This document shows positions 42,341-52,709 of a stretch of 52,709 nucleotides of DNA, piece after piece. The stretch comes from Chloroflexota bacterium (lineage in GTDB: Bacteria; Chloroflexota; Dehalococcoidia; Lucifugimonadales; UBA2985), in NCBI GenBank assembly GCA_027622595.1, contig JAQBZZ010000006.1, forward strand, positions 1 through 52,709. The letters are read 5' to 3'. A model generated the notes under the pieces. It was not told the origin of the DNA, did not search any database, and saw only the letters and a program-made list of their open reading frames with translations. Each line of letters begins with the position of its first letter. Within the stretch, counting starts at the first letter, position 1. A program made the position numbers and the translations under genes.

Positions 42341-43246
42341 ATGACCAACAGGGTCATTCATACAGAGAATCTGACCAAGTTCTACGGTAAGCACCGCGGC
42401 CTGATAGACCTCAATTTTGAGGTACGTGCCGGTGAAGTGGTCGGCTACCTGGGGCCGAATGGGTCGGGCAAGAGCACCACAATACGCCTCCTCCTGGACT
42501 TCATAAGACCCACGAAGGGTCGTGCGGAGGTTTTCGGTATGGATGTCCGCGCCTACAGCGTGGACATTCGCCGCAGGGTGGGCTACTTACCGGGCGAGTT
42601 AGTCCTCTACGAAAACCTGACCGGGCGGGAGATGCTGGTTCACCTCGCGAGCTTACGCGGCGGGGTGGACTGGAAATACGCAGAGGCCCTGGCCGAACGG
42701 CTTGAACTCGACCTCTCCAGATCAATAAAAACTCTCTCCAAGGGCAACAAGCAGAAGGTGGGGCTGGTGCAGGCCTTTATGCATCAGCCCGAGTTGCTGC
42801 TTCTGGACGAGCCGACGAGCGGTCTTGACCCGTTGATGCAGCAGGAGTTCTATCTCATGGCCAGGGAAGCAACGGCAGAGGGACGCACCGTGTTCCTTTC
42901 ATCCCATGTCCTGGCCGAAGTGGAGCGGATCGCAGACCGAGTGGGTATCATCCGAGAAGGGAAGCTTGTCTTGGAGGAAGAGGTGGCAACCCTCAAGGCC
43001 AAGGCCCTGCGCCAACTGGAAATGCATTTCGCTACGTCTGTGCCTGCGGAGGCCTTTACGGGGCTTCCAGGCGTGCGTGATATCAGAGTAGAGAACGGCA
43101 TCGTGCACTGCACTATAGAGGGTTCAGTAGACGCGTTGGTAAAGGCCGCTGCTCAGTTTGAGGTGGTCAATATCACGAGCCATGAGCCGGACCTAGAGGA
43201 GATATTCCTAGCCTACTATACTGAATGTGACAACCATGCTGAGTAA
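42341..43246 (+). CDS. ABC transporter ATP-binding protein
   Basis: Nucleotide-binding subunit of an ABC-2-type exporter (301 residues). Walker A GPNGSGKSTT, the Q-loop region, signature LSKGNKQKVGL, Walker B LLLLDEPTSGLDP, and switch His in LSSHVLAEV are all present. The C-terminal 80 residues (LRQLEMHFATSVPAEAF...) are typical of drug-efflux types. It overlaps the permease start by 11 bases (ATG at 43236), indicating a coupled pair. The substrate is unknown. Confidence 0.93.
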   Translation: MTNRVIHTENLTKFYGKHRGLIDLNFEVRAGEVVGYLGPNGSGKSTTIRLLLDFIRPTKGRAEVFGMDVRAYSVDIRRRVGYLPGELVLYENLTGREMLVHLASLRGGVDWKYAEALAERLELDLSRSIKTLSKGNKQKVGLVQAFMHQPELLLLDEPTSGLDPLMQQEFYLMAREATAEGRTVFLSSHVLAEVERIADRVGIIREGKLVLEEEVATLKAKALRQLEMHFATSVPAEAFTGLPGVRDIRVENGIVHCTIEGSVDALVKAAAQFEVVNITSHEPDLEEIFLAYYTECDNHAE

Positions 43247-44036
43247 TATTCTTCTGAAAAACCTTAGAGATCAGCGTAAGTCATTCATGTGGTGGAGTAT
43301 CGGGATCAGCGCGTTGATTATTCTCACCATTCTTTTCTACCCGAGCTTTGCAGACTCCCCTGAATTCGATGATATCCTGGACAATATGCCAGAGGCGCTT
43401 GCGAAATTGTTTGTTGGAGCGGTTTCCGATCTCACCTCACCGGAGGGCTATCTCAACAGTCAGTTGTTTGTTCTGCTGGTGCCGCTTTTATTTATGTTCT
43501 TTGCCATTGCCCGCGGCAGTGGAGCTATAGCCGGAGAAGAGGAAAAAGGTACCCTGGACTTGCTGCTATCCTATCCTCTCAAACGTTCCCGTGTGCTGAT
43601 AGAGAAATTTGCTGCGATGGTTGTTACAATACTCGCGATGGCTTTTGTGTTCTGGCTGAGCATAGCAGTGGGTGCTGTAGCCATTGGAATGGATATCAGC
43701 CTTTGGCGAGTAGCAGAAGCGACATTGAGCGGTGTGTTCCTTGGTCTGGCTTTCGGTACACTGGCGTTGGCCTTGGGTTGTGCTAACAGCAATCGTGGGT
43801 TGAGCATTGGTGTAGCCAGCGCGCTGGGAGTAGCTGCCTATTTCCTCAACGCGCTTGCCCCTGTAGTAGATGCGTTGGAGCCTTTACAAAAACTGTCGCT
43901 GTTCTATTACTACATCGAGGCCGACCCTTTGAGTAATGGGCTTGACCTAGGGCACGTAGGGGTGCTGCTTGGCCTGACAGGGATACTCCTATCCGTAGCA
44001 CTGGTTACATTTAACCGCCGCGACCTGGTGACGTGA
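43236..44036 (+). CDS. ABC-2-type transporter permease
   Basis: A 266-residue membrane partner of the preceding ATPase, with six hydrophobic helices and the extended cytoplasmic segment common to ABC2_membrane_2 proteins (AIAGEEEKGTLDLLLSYPLKRSRVLIEKF). The ORF track starts at GTG 43227; the ATG at 43236 gives MLSNILLKNLRDQRKSFMWW and is equally plausible. It is followed by a perfect hairpin. The substrate is unknown. Confidence 0.88.
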   Translation: MLSNILLKNLRDQRKSFMWWSIGISALIILTILFYPSFADSPEFDDILDNMPEALAKLFVGAVSDLTSPEGYLNSQLFVLLVPLLFMFFAIARGSGAIAGEEEKGTLDLLLSYPLKRSRVLIEKFAAMVVTILAMAFVFWLSIAVGAVAIGMDISLWRVAEATLSGVFLGLAFGTLALALGCANSNRGLSIGVASALGVAAYFLNALAPVVDALEPLQKLSLFYYYIEADPLSNGLDLGHVGVLLGLTGILLSVALVTFNRRDLVT

Positions 44037-44105
44037 GCCTGACGCGATTGTCTGAAGCCTCATAGGCTGAGTGTTTCCTGTGTCAGGTGTGTTGTAATCT
44101 AGAAC

Positions 44106-44150
44106 CAGATAGTGCGCTGTCCCATCCTAGATGGGACAGCGCACTATCTG
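44106..44150. terminator. Perfect 20-base-pair hairpin between the ABC exporter and acnA
   Basis: The 20-base arm CAGATAGTGCGCTGTCCCAT (44106-44125) pairs perfectly with ATGGGACAGCGCACTATCTG (44131-44150) around CCTAG. It separates the convergent ABC permease and acnA genes, 70 and 24 bases from their stops. The plus-strand continuation has TTTTC only 11 bases later; no immediate U-run is present on either side. Confidence 0.75.
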
Positions 44151-44173
44151 TAACGCTACGTTTTCTTAGGGTT

Positions 44174-46849
<2,676 letters not shown>

Positions 46850-46892
46850 ATACCTGCCTTCCCTGAATAGAATGGTGTCACTGACGCGCTAG

Positions 46893-46901
46893 ATTATGCC
46901 A
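46893..46901 (-). promoter_or_regulatory. Extended -10 element upstream of acnA
   Basis: On the minus strand TGG-CATAAT (46901-46893) matches an extended -10 (TGnTATAAT-like) 44 bases upstream of the acnA ATG. There is no good -35 at 17 bases. Confidence 0.35.
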
Positions 46902-47020
46902 TAGCAGGGGGTGAGAACGCCAGTGCATCCCAGTAAATCAGGAAGAACGGTGATAAAGAAACAGGAGTTACCTACATCAATAACTGGCAAGCCGGTGCCG
47001 ATTCTGGTAGACTGCCCCAG

Positions 47021-47044
47021 TTTGGTATATTTGGTATATACCAA
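47021..47044 (+). promoter_or_regulatory. Palindromic operator-like site upstream of the cyclophilin gene
   Basis: TTTGGTATAT repeats directly into TTGGTATATACCAA, a perfect 14-base palindrome (47031-47044), 41 bases before the cyclophilin start. Between acnA and the cyclophilin gene this is the most regular sequence. It could be a regulator site, with TATATA as a -10 overlap. Confidence 0.4.
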
Positions 47045-47084
47045 GCGACCCTCTGGAATATCGATTACTCATTAAGGAGCAAAC

Positions 47085-47606
47085 GTGGCTAATAAGTACA
47101 GTGCACCACCCCCAATGACCATAGACACGGACAAGAAAATCACCGCCACCATGCGCACCAGCAGCGGGACCATAGTCTTTGAACTGTTCCCGTCCGAAGT
47201 GCCGAAAACGGTGAACAACTTTGCGTTTCTGGCCAGAGAGGGCTACTACGACGGGGTTGTCTTTCACCGCATCATCTCGGGGTTCATGATCCAGGGCGGC
47301 GATCCCACCGGCACGGGAATGGGTGGCCCTGGTTATAGCTTTGAGGACGAGGCCGTGACGCGGGACTATTTGGCAGGGACCATTGCGATGGCCAATGCCG
47401 GCCCAAATACCAACGGAAGTCAATTCTTCATAGTGCACGAGCGCAGCGGCCTGCCAAAGAACTACACCATATTCGGTCAGGTCGTGGATGGGATGGATGT
47501 GGTGAACACGCTGGCTGGCCTCCCCGTGACCACTGGCTCTTCGGGAGAGCGTTCCACGCCCGTTAACCCCCCCACAATAGAGAGCATTGAGATCGCCGAG
47601 GGATAG
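47085..47606 (+). CDS. Cyclophilin-type peptidyl-prolyl isomerase
   Basis: A 173-residue cytoplasmic cyclophilin. Seen: GTIVFELFPSEVPKTVNNFAFLAREGYYDGVVFHRIISGFMIQGGDPTGTGMGGPGYSFEDE and AMANAGPNTNGSQFFI, with the catalytic region FHRII and the active-site QGGD. There is no signal peptide. Start GTG with AAGGAG upstream. It diverges from acnA and precedes the exporter gene by about 100 bases; that gap (47607-47708) shows no further feature. Confidence 0.94.
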   Translation: MANKYSAPPPMTIDTDKKITATMRTSSGTIVFELFPSEVPKTVNNFAFLAREGYYDGVVFHRIISGFMIQGGDPTGTGMGGPGYSFEDEAVTRDYLAGTIAMANAGPNTNGSQFFIVHERSGLPKNYTIFGQVVDGMDVVNTLAGLPVTTGSSGERSTPVNPPTIESIEIAEG

Positions 47607-47708
47607 CCAGCTGGCCTTAGCAATTGGAGCAAACCGTAAATAGGGTCAGAGCATCCGTGAACCGGTCATTGGCGATGTGCTCGTGAATACCCTGGTGTAA
47701 ACAACAAT

Positions 47709-48539
47709 ATGCCATTCGAGATGACGCCCTTCTACGTGATCTTTTTACCTCTCCTTGGCATGGCTGTTGCTACCTTGGGAACGTTGGTAGGTCTCGGTGG
47801 TGGGTTCATTCTTGTCCCCATTCTGCTTTTCCTGTTTCCGGAGGCATCAGCCTCCACGGTCTCTAGCATCTCCCTTACAGTAGTTTTTCTGAACGCCGCC
47901 TCTGCCACCATTAGCAACTACAGGTCCCGACGCATCGATTTCAAGACCGCAGCCCTGTTAGGCATAGGGGCCATCCCCGCAGCAGTCCTTGGAGCCATGG
48001 CAGCCAGCAGAGTGACCAGAAACAACTTTGAAGTCTATATGGGCATCATGTTAATCCTTGGTGCGGTCTACGTGCTTTGGCGTAGCACAAAGGCAGCGGC
48101 ATTGAGGGTGAACCTAATCCACACGCCCAACAGGGAAATCCAGGAGCGTAGAGGACCTACCTATCGCTTCTATATCAACACGATAATGGCTGCTGGAATC
48201 AGTCCCGTGTCCGGCTTTGTTTCCAGCTTCTTTGGCATCGGCGGAGGCGTGGTCAACGTTCCCGCTATGACCTTCATCCTCAAGATGCCCGCCAGGTTAG
48301 TGGCTCCTACCGCGATGTTGCTGCTGGTGTTAACCTCGTCCTCCAGCCTCTTTACCCGCATTGTGACAAACCAGTACGAAGAGGGATGGCGCAGGGCCGC
48401 ACTTTTAGGCCTGGGAGCGTTGGTGGGCGCTCAGATTGGCATCTATTTGAGTTCTCGGGTGAACCAACGTGTGGTGCTGGTTATCCTCGCAGCCTCCATG
48501 ATCCTTGTCGGAGTCAGGCAGCTCGTCGTCGGCATCTAA
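47709..48539 (+). CDS. TauE/SafE-family membrane exporter
   Basis: A 276-residue, eight-helix protein of the sulfite/organosulfonate exporter family. The duplicated motif is seen at both ends: ATLGTLVGLGGGFILVPILLFLF near residue 20 and SGFVSSFFGIGGGVVNVPAMTFIL near residue 170, separated by a hydrophilic loop (LIHTPNREIQERRGPTYRF). The substrate is unknown, and no sulfur genes are adjacent. No ribosome binding site is obvious before the ATG. Confidence 0.85.
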   Translation: MPFEMTPFYVIFLPLLGMAVATLGTLVGLGGGFILVPILLFLFPEASASTVSSISLTVVFLNAASATISNYRSRRIDFKTAALLGIGAIPAAVLGAMAASRVTRNNFEVYMGIMLILGAVYVLWRSTKAAALRVNLIHTPNREIQERRGPTYRFYINTIMAAGISPVSGFVSSFFGIGGGVVNVPAMTFILKMPARLVAPTAMLLLVLTSSSSLFTRIVTNQYEEGWRRAALLGLGALVGAQIGIYLSSRVNQRVVLVILAASMILVGVRQLVVGI

Positions 48540-48740
48540 TGCGATACTGCAGTGGGTACACGGCAACTCCTGGCTAACCTCAGCAGTTTCTCTTAACAAG
48601 CATATGAAAACCAGGGGCTGTACCCAAGAATTCTGGAGTAACTGGGCGGGCCAATCACCAGGCGATGTATCAATGAACACTTAAGCAACGGTGGCAGCAC
48701 TGTCCAGTTGTGAGAATTGAGCGAAGGAGGAACCCCGAGA

Positions 48741-49994
48741 ATGTCACACATGAACGAAGAGATAGTGTCCCAAACGGAAACGAAGCAACGCGCATCCTGG
48801 AACTTGATGATCGGGCTCGCCATGGGCCACGCTCTCAAGCACTTTTATCAGCAGGCATTCCTTCTCCTCATACCCTCGTTCAAAGAGGCCATGCTCTTGA
48901 GCGATGTCCAGGTGGGTCTCTTTGGCACAGCAAGGACGATTTCCAGTTCCATCATGAACATGCCCGCTGGCATCATCGCCGACATATGGCGGAGTAAGGT
49001 GGGTCTGATTCTGGCAGCCAGCCTCACAAGCCTGGCGCTGGGATACCTGATCATCGGCCTGAGCAACGTTTATTGGATCGTGCTTTTGGGAGTGGCCGTC
49101 ACAGGCTTGGGAACCTCCATGTGGCACGCACCGGCGTTTGGCACATTGGGAGCCATGTATCCTGACCGTCGAGCCACCGCCATGTCAGTCCATAGAATGG
49201 GAGGCTCGGTGGGGGATAGCATCTCTCCCGTAGTCATGGGACTGCTTCTGGGGGGTGTTGCCTTCTGGGGGCTGGAGTGGGGTGGATTGAGTTGGCGAGT
49301 ACTGGCCCTGATTTTGGTGGCCCCCGCCCTCCTTAGCGCCCTTGCGGTGCTGATATTCTATGGCAAAGCGAAGGGGGTGGAGGGCGCCAGCGGCACTCAA
49401 GACGTTGCTGCCTACATGCGCTCTGCTCGGGGTCTGCTAAAGAATGGCACCGTGGTGAGCATGGTTATGCTAACCAGCGTCCGCGCCATGGCCCACAACG
49501 GGCTAAACATCTTCCTCATCGTTTACATGGACGAGGACCTGGGGTTCTCGGCATTCACGATAGGCTATCACATAGCGCTTCTCACCCTCTTTGGCGTTGC
49601 CTCCGCGCCCATTCTGGGTTGGTTGTCCGACAAGATAGGCCGCCGCCCCATAATCTTCGTTGGCCTGGCCTCAATATCCATCCTCATCGCATCCATGCTT
49701 CAGTTTGGCGAAGGGCTGCCTTTCGCTCTTGTCCTGGCCTTGCTGGGTGTGTTCCTCTACTCAATCAATCCGGTTATGCTGGCCACAGCCATAGACGCTG
49801 TGCGCAGAGGGACCGAGGCCTCCGTGACAGCCCTGATGTTCACAGGGTCGGCCATCTTCGGCGCCATCTCACCGATCATTGCAGGGCGATTGCGTGAGTT
49901 GTACGGCATGGATGGCGTGTTCCTGTACTCGGCCGTTATCGTTGGCCTCGTCGCGTTAGCCGCTTTGTTTGTGCCAATGCGAAGGGCGTCCTAG
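48741..49994 (+). CDS. Major facilitator superfamily transporter
   Basis: A 417-residue 12-helix transporter with MFS features: MGHALKHFYQQAFLLLIPSFKEAMLLSDVQVGLFGTARTISSSIMNMPAGIIADIWRSK (motif A region), GTLGAMYPDRRATAMSVHRMGGSVGDSISPVVMGLLLGG, and LGWLSDKIGRRPIIFVGLASI in the second half. The opening resembles the fosmidomycin-resistance-like group; that assignment is tentative. The ORF track begins at TTG 48717, but GAAGGAGG lies inside that stretch, and ATG 48741 (or 48750) fits. About 200 bases before it hold no clear feature. Confidence 0.87.
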   Translation: MSHMNEEIVSQTETKQRASWNLMIGLAMGHALKHFYQQAFLLLIPSFKEAMLLSDVQVGLFGTARTISSSIMNMPAGIIADIWRSKVGLILAASLTSLALGYLIIGLSNVYWIVLLGVAVTGLGTSMWHAPAFGTLGAMYPDRRATAMSVHRMGGSVGDSISPVVMGLLLGGVAFWGLEWGGLSWRVLALILVAPALLSALAVLIFYGKAKGVEGASGTQDVAAYMRSARGLLKNGTVVSMVMLTSVRAMAHNGLNIFLIVYMDEDLGFSAFTIGYHIALLTLFGVASAPILGWLSDKIGRRPIIFVGLASISILIASMLQFGEGLPFALVLALLGVFLYSINPVMLATAIDAVRRGTEASVTALMFTGSAIFGAISPIIAGRLRELYGMDGVFLYSAVIVGLVALAALFVPMRRAS

Positions 49995-50016
49995 CCTAGG
50001 AGATGCAATTAAGCAG

Positions 50017-51090
50017 TCACATCCGAGGCCTTCTTCGTAAACTGTTGGCGATGCTCCGCAAGTGTTCAGCATCTACCGCGAAGGTTGCTGCACGCGTAAC
50101 CCTCTTGCTTCCTGCCGACACCCACTTCTTTGCCCAGAATGTCCATAGGACTCCTCCAGCAACCGTTACCATGAAGCCAAGAACCACAAAATAGGCCCAC
50201 GGCCACTTCAGTTCGGGCATGTTCTCGAAATTCATGCCGTAGATTCCGGCCAATAGACTAAGTGGCAGGAAGATGGAGGCCACAATGGACAGCACCCTCA
50301 TGGTCTCGTTCTGGCGATTCGCCACGGCCGATAGATAGAGAGACAGCGCCGTGTCGGCCCGTTCTATGAGCGATTGGTTGAGGTCCTCCATGCGGATGAT
50401 GTTGTCGTATACATTCCGGTAGAATATCCGGGCCTCCTCGCCGATCAGGCTGTAGTCACCTCTACTCAGTCTGTTCATAACCTCTCTCTGAGGGGCCATT
50501 GTCCTATGAATCCTCAAAGCCGAGCGCTTCAGTCTCAAGGTGACACTGAGGGTAGTATGATGTGGGTTCAGGATGGCTTCTTCCTCTATGGTCGCGGCAA
50601 CCTCTGTCATTTTGTCGATGGTTGGCAAGGCAAGAGCAACCAGGGCGTCCAGCATCGCATGAGCTAGGAATTGTGCTCCGTGCCTCATGTGGCTGCCATC
50701 CTCTTCAACCAATCGTGAAATGGTATCGATGCTAATCAGTGGAAAGTTGTGGTTACTCACGACATAATGGCTCCCCACGAAGAGCCCCAGCTCTGATACC
50801 CCAACCAGTTCACCTTGAGTGCTGTAATCAATCCCGTGACAGATGATGAAGATGTGGTCGCCGAAACTGTCCACCTTGGGTGGGTTGATACGTGTGCCCA
50901 CACAGTTTTCCACCGCAAGATAGTGGAATTCGAACACCTCAAGCAGGAACTCGCCGTCCTGCTCGGTAGTGTCGCTGACATCAACCCACAGGAGGCCTTC
51001 TTTGGAGGCAAAGGCTTCCTCAATATGTTGCCGGTCCATGTCTCGGTGCAATGTCCCATCCGGACTCAGGTAGTAGGCTTTGAACGACAT
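50017..51090 (-). CDS. corA: CorA-type magnesium transporter
   Basis: Pentameric divalent-cation channel. The cytoplasmic domain (residues 1-285) precedes two C-terminal helices with the signature YGMNFENMPELKWPWAYF, in which GMN forms the selectivity filter entrance and the MPEL loop follows. TM2 is followed by an extra basic tail of about 36 residues (KKWVSAGSKRVTRAATFAVDAEHLRSIANSLRRRPRM), longer than in the Thermotoga enzyme. The upstream neighbour on the same strand is MscS, 15 bases away. Confidence 0.92.
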   Translation of the reverse strand: MSFKAYYLSPDGTLHRDMDRQHIEEAFASKEGLLWVDVSDTTEQDGEFLLEVFEFHYLAVENCVGTRINPPKVDSFGDHIFIICHGIDYSTQGELVGVSELGLFVGSHYVVSNHNFPLISIDTISRLVEEDGSHMRHGAQFLAHAMLDALVALALPTIDKMTEVAATIEEEAILNPHHTTLSVTLRLKRSALRIHRTMAPQREVMNRLSRGDYSLIGEEARIFYRNVYDNIIRMEDLNQSLIERADTALSLYLSAVANRQNETMRVLSIVASIFLPLSLLAGIYGMNFENMPELKWPWAYFVVLGFMVTVAGGVLWTFWAKKWVSAGSKRVTRAATFAVDAEHLRSIANSLRRRPRM

Positions 51091-51105
51091 ACGGCACCTC
51101 CTAAC

Positions 51106-51984
51106 TTACTGGCCAGAAATATTAGACACATCTTGGGGTGAGTTGCCAAAGTAAACCTTGGTGTGTGGCCAGGGAATCTCTATGCCTTCCTGATCGAACC
51201 GTTCCTTCAGCAGCTTTCTCAAGGCACCCGTCAGCGCCCACTGTTTCATGGGTTTGGTATCGGCCAGAATCTTGATCTCTATACCGGAGTCGCCGAAGTT
51301 GTTCACGCGTTCCACTTTGGGCGCTGTAATCAGATCGGGCCCCATGACAGGGTCGGCCTTCATCTGTTCGCCAACCTCATTTATGACGCTGAACACGTGG
51401 TCAAGGTTTACGCCGTAGGCGACCGGCATATCCAGGTTTATCCTGGCCCACTCCCTGGTCAGGTTACTGGCGAGTTCGATCTTGCTATTGGGGATGTTGT
51501 ACACCGTACCATTGAGGTCTCTTAGAACGGTTCGCCTGAGACTCATCTCTACCACAAGGCCGCCAATCCCGGCCACCGTCGCTACCTCGCCGACCCGATA
51601 CCAGTCCTCCATGAGGATGAAGAAGCCGTGCAGATAATCACGCACTATGTTCTGGGCGGCGAAGCCGACAGCCAGTGAGGCAAGGCCGACGGTAGACATA
51701 ATGGGGCCCAGATTGACCCCGAGCTGCCCAACTATCATCAGAAAGGTGATGACGGAGATTAAGAACGTCCCGGAGCGGGTTATAGCCATGCTCAGGGTCT
51801 CTGAGCGCCGCGCCAATTCATCTTTGGATTCCTCACGGATTCTCGGTATCTGCATTGTTATGAGACGTATGATGACACGCCGAAGCACCAACCGAGCAAA
51901 GAATGCCAGTGCCAATATCAATACTATGGCACCAACGTTGCTCAGGACCTCGGACACACTAACCGTGAAATCAAATGTGGGCAT
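51106..51984 (-). CDS. mscS: Small-conductance mechanosensitive channel (MscS family)
   Basis: Heptameric channel that opens on hypo-osmotic shock. After an N-terminal periplasmic/membrane part (helices at about 10-30 and 60-85) comes the pore helix TM3 (STVGLASLAVGFAAQNIVRDYLHGFFILMED, with the Gly/Ala pattern) and the beta domain (DWYRVGEVATVAGIGGLVVEMSLRRTVLRDLNGTVYNIPNSKI). The ORF track starts 45 codons earlier. AGGAGG lies 6 bases before the ATG at 51984, which opens the conserved protein, so I use it (292 residues). It is followed by corA. Confidence 0.92.
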   Translation of the reverse strand: MPTFDFTVSVSEVLSNVGAIVLILALAFFARLVLRRVIIRLITMQIPRIREESKDELARRSETLSMAITRSGTFLISVITFLMIVGQLGVNLGPIMSTVGLASLAVGFAAQNIVRDYLHGFFILMEDWYRVGEVATVAGIGGLVVEMSLRRTVLRDLNGTVYNIPNSKIELASNLTREWARINLDMPVAYGVNLDHVFSVINEVGEQMKADPVMGPDLITAPKVERVNNFGDSGIEIKILADTKPMKQWALTGALRKLLKERFDQEGIEIPWPHTKVYFGNSPQDVSNISGQ

Positions 51985-52242
51985 AGTTGGCCTCCTGAAG
52001 AAGTAGGTTATGGTATCTAATAGTACACAATTTATTGTCATCGTCCCCGCATAACCACTTTGGACTTTCCGCAATCTCAATCGAAGCACTAATCTCTGCT
52101 GGACTGTCAGGGAGCACATTTCAGCAAAAACCTGAGCCTGAGGACACGGGATGGTTATGACTATCGACCTGTCCGGCTCCCTGGCCGTCTGACTCGACTG
52201 GTACTGTTTCCTGGGTTACAATCAAGCCGTCCATGCATCTAC

Positions 52243-52257
52243 TCAATAAGTTATTGA
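52243..52257 (+). promoter_or_regulatory. Perfect palindrome upstream of the final partial gene
   Basis: TCAATAAGTTATTGA (7-1-7, perfect) lies 44 bases before the ATG at 52301. It is an operator-like site in an otherwise featureless region (51985-52300) between the mscS start and this gene. Confidence 0.35.
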
Positions 52258-52300
52258 ACTATCGGCATGAGGCAGTTAGAAAGTTCATAGGCATTTCAGA

Positions 52301-52709
52301 ATGGCGCTAGACAGAGGCGACTCTCCATTCAAGGACTCACTCTTCCAGATGCTCAGGACCAAGCGCTTCCGGCGAGCGATTTTCTTGGGTCTGATAGGGG
52401 CAACCGTGGTTTCCGGCATTACCATGGTATCCACACTCACGACGATCGACCTCGGCAGCGTCTTCCTCAGAAGCGACAATCGCTCCTTCGACCAAATCAC
52501 TCTGACTGAACCTGGAGTGGTGATCGGCAATCAGCTGGTAGCATTGGCAGGCGTAAATTCCGCAGCATCCGGAAACACCTCGCCAGGGGTGGAGGCCAGC
52601 AGCGCTCTACCATCCATCAACACGACGCTTGTCAGCTCCAACTGTAGGGTGTCAGCACTTATTGGACACTTCGGGACCCGAGAGATTGGGGTGAAGGAGC
52701 TCCTCGTAT
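52301..52709 (+). CDS. N-terminal part of a membrane-anchored protein (cut by window edge)
   Basis: ATG 52301 opens a frame that stays open to the last base (136 codons). It is absent from the ORF track because it has no stop in the window. Residues 1-26 are polar and basic (DSPFKDSLFQMLRTKRFRRA). A single hydrophobic segment (about 26-47) follows, then a polar, Ser/Thr/Asn-rich stretch (GNTSPGVEASSALPSINTT). It resembles a type II membrane-anchored or secreted protein. No family can be named from this part. Weak ribosome binding site. Confidence 0.6.
   Translation, partial: MALDRGDSPFKDSLFQMLRTKRFRRAIFLGLIGATVVSGITMVSTLTTIDLGSVFLRSDNRSFDQITLTEPGVVIGNQLVALAGVNSAASGNTSPGVEASSALPSINTTLVSSNCRVSALIGHFGTREIGVKELLV

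Overview
This 52.7 kb window is a dense, unbroken stretch of bacterial chromosome: housekeeping genes on both strands, short intergenic gaps, mid-range GC, and frequent GTG/TTG starts. No rRNA, tRNA, CRISPR, prophage or complete insertion sequence is visible. Gene content (single-subunit TrkH with several TrkA paralogues, a giant YYY/DUF2298 membrane protein, a long-form hibernation factor, rpsF-ssb-rpsR, HPP and NIPSNAP proteins) suggests a member of the Chloroflexota, plausibly Dehalococcoidia-like. That placement is inference from remembered family distributions; no search was run.

Layout. 1-6 kb: an upstream gene tail, a small membrane protein, a decayed SARP-type regulator fragment, ilvE, a membrane protein, a PAP2-like protein lacking its catalytic histidines, then a minus-strand envelope-polysaccharide group (GNAT/CelD-type transferase, GT4 glycosyltransferase, PHP tyrosine phosphatase). 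6-9.7 kb: peptidyl-prolyl isomerase - hom - thrC. 9.7-14.2 kb: rpsF-ssb-rpsR, glyA, hpf and comF. 14.2-15.7 kb: a HAD hydrolase, a small ORF split by an in-frame TAG, and a small membrane protein. 15.7-22.5 kb: mfd diverging from prfA-prmC, then a methyltransferase. 22.5-26.6 kb: yceI with an ArsR regulator, then ruvC-ruvA-ruvB and a NIPSNAP protein. 26.6-32.3 kb: HPP membrane protein, trkH, trkA, a small inverted-repeat element, a universal stress protein, two more TrkA-like proteins and pheA. 32.4-37.8 kb: two small envelope proteins and the 1474-residue YYY/GT39 protein. 37.9-41.7 kb: LOG-like protein - eno - hicB - hicA - gapA, with a toxin-antitoxin pair inside a glycolytic operon. 42-44 kb: monooxygenase-fold protein and an ABC-2 exporter. 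44-52.7 kb: acnA, cyclophilin, TauE/SafE exporter, MFS transporter, CorA, MscS, and the start of a membrane-anchored protein cut by the window edge.

How it works together. Most of the window is core metabolism (threonine, branched-chain and phenylalanine synthesis, glycolysis, TCA cycle, one-carbon metabolism) and information processing (translation, recombination, transcription-coupled repair). Ion homeostasis is the main accessory theme: K+ (Trk cluster), Mg2+ (CorA) and osmotic release (MscS).

No multi-gene system that I can defend as wholly new was found. The most unusual items are: the eno-hicB-hicA-gapA arrangement, with a HicB carrying an extra N-terminal domain; an S6 protein with an acidic 15-residue-repeat tail; a PAP2 homologue with all three signature motifs altered; a ~190 bp inverted-repeat element that supplies the trkA stop codon; a small ORF interrupted by TAG; and a set of long, near-perfect 3'-end hairpins without U-tracts.
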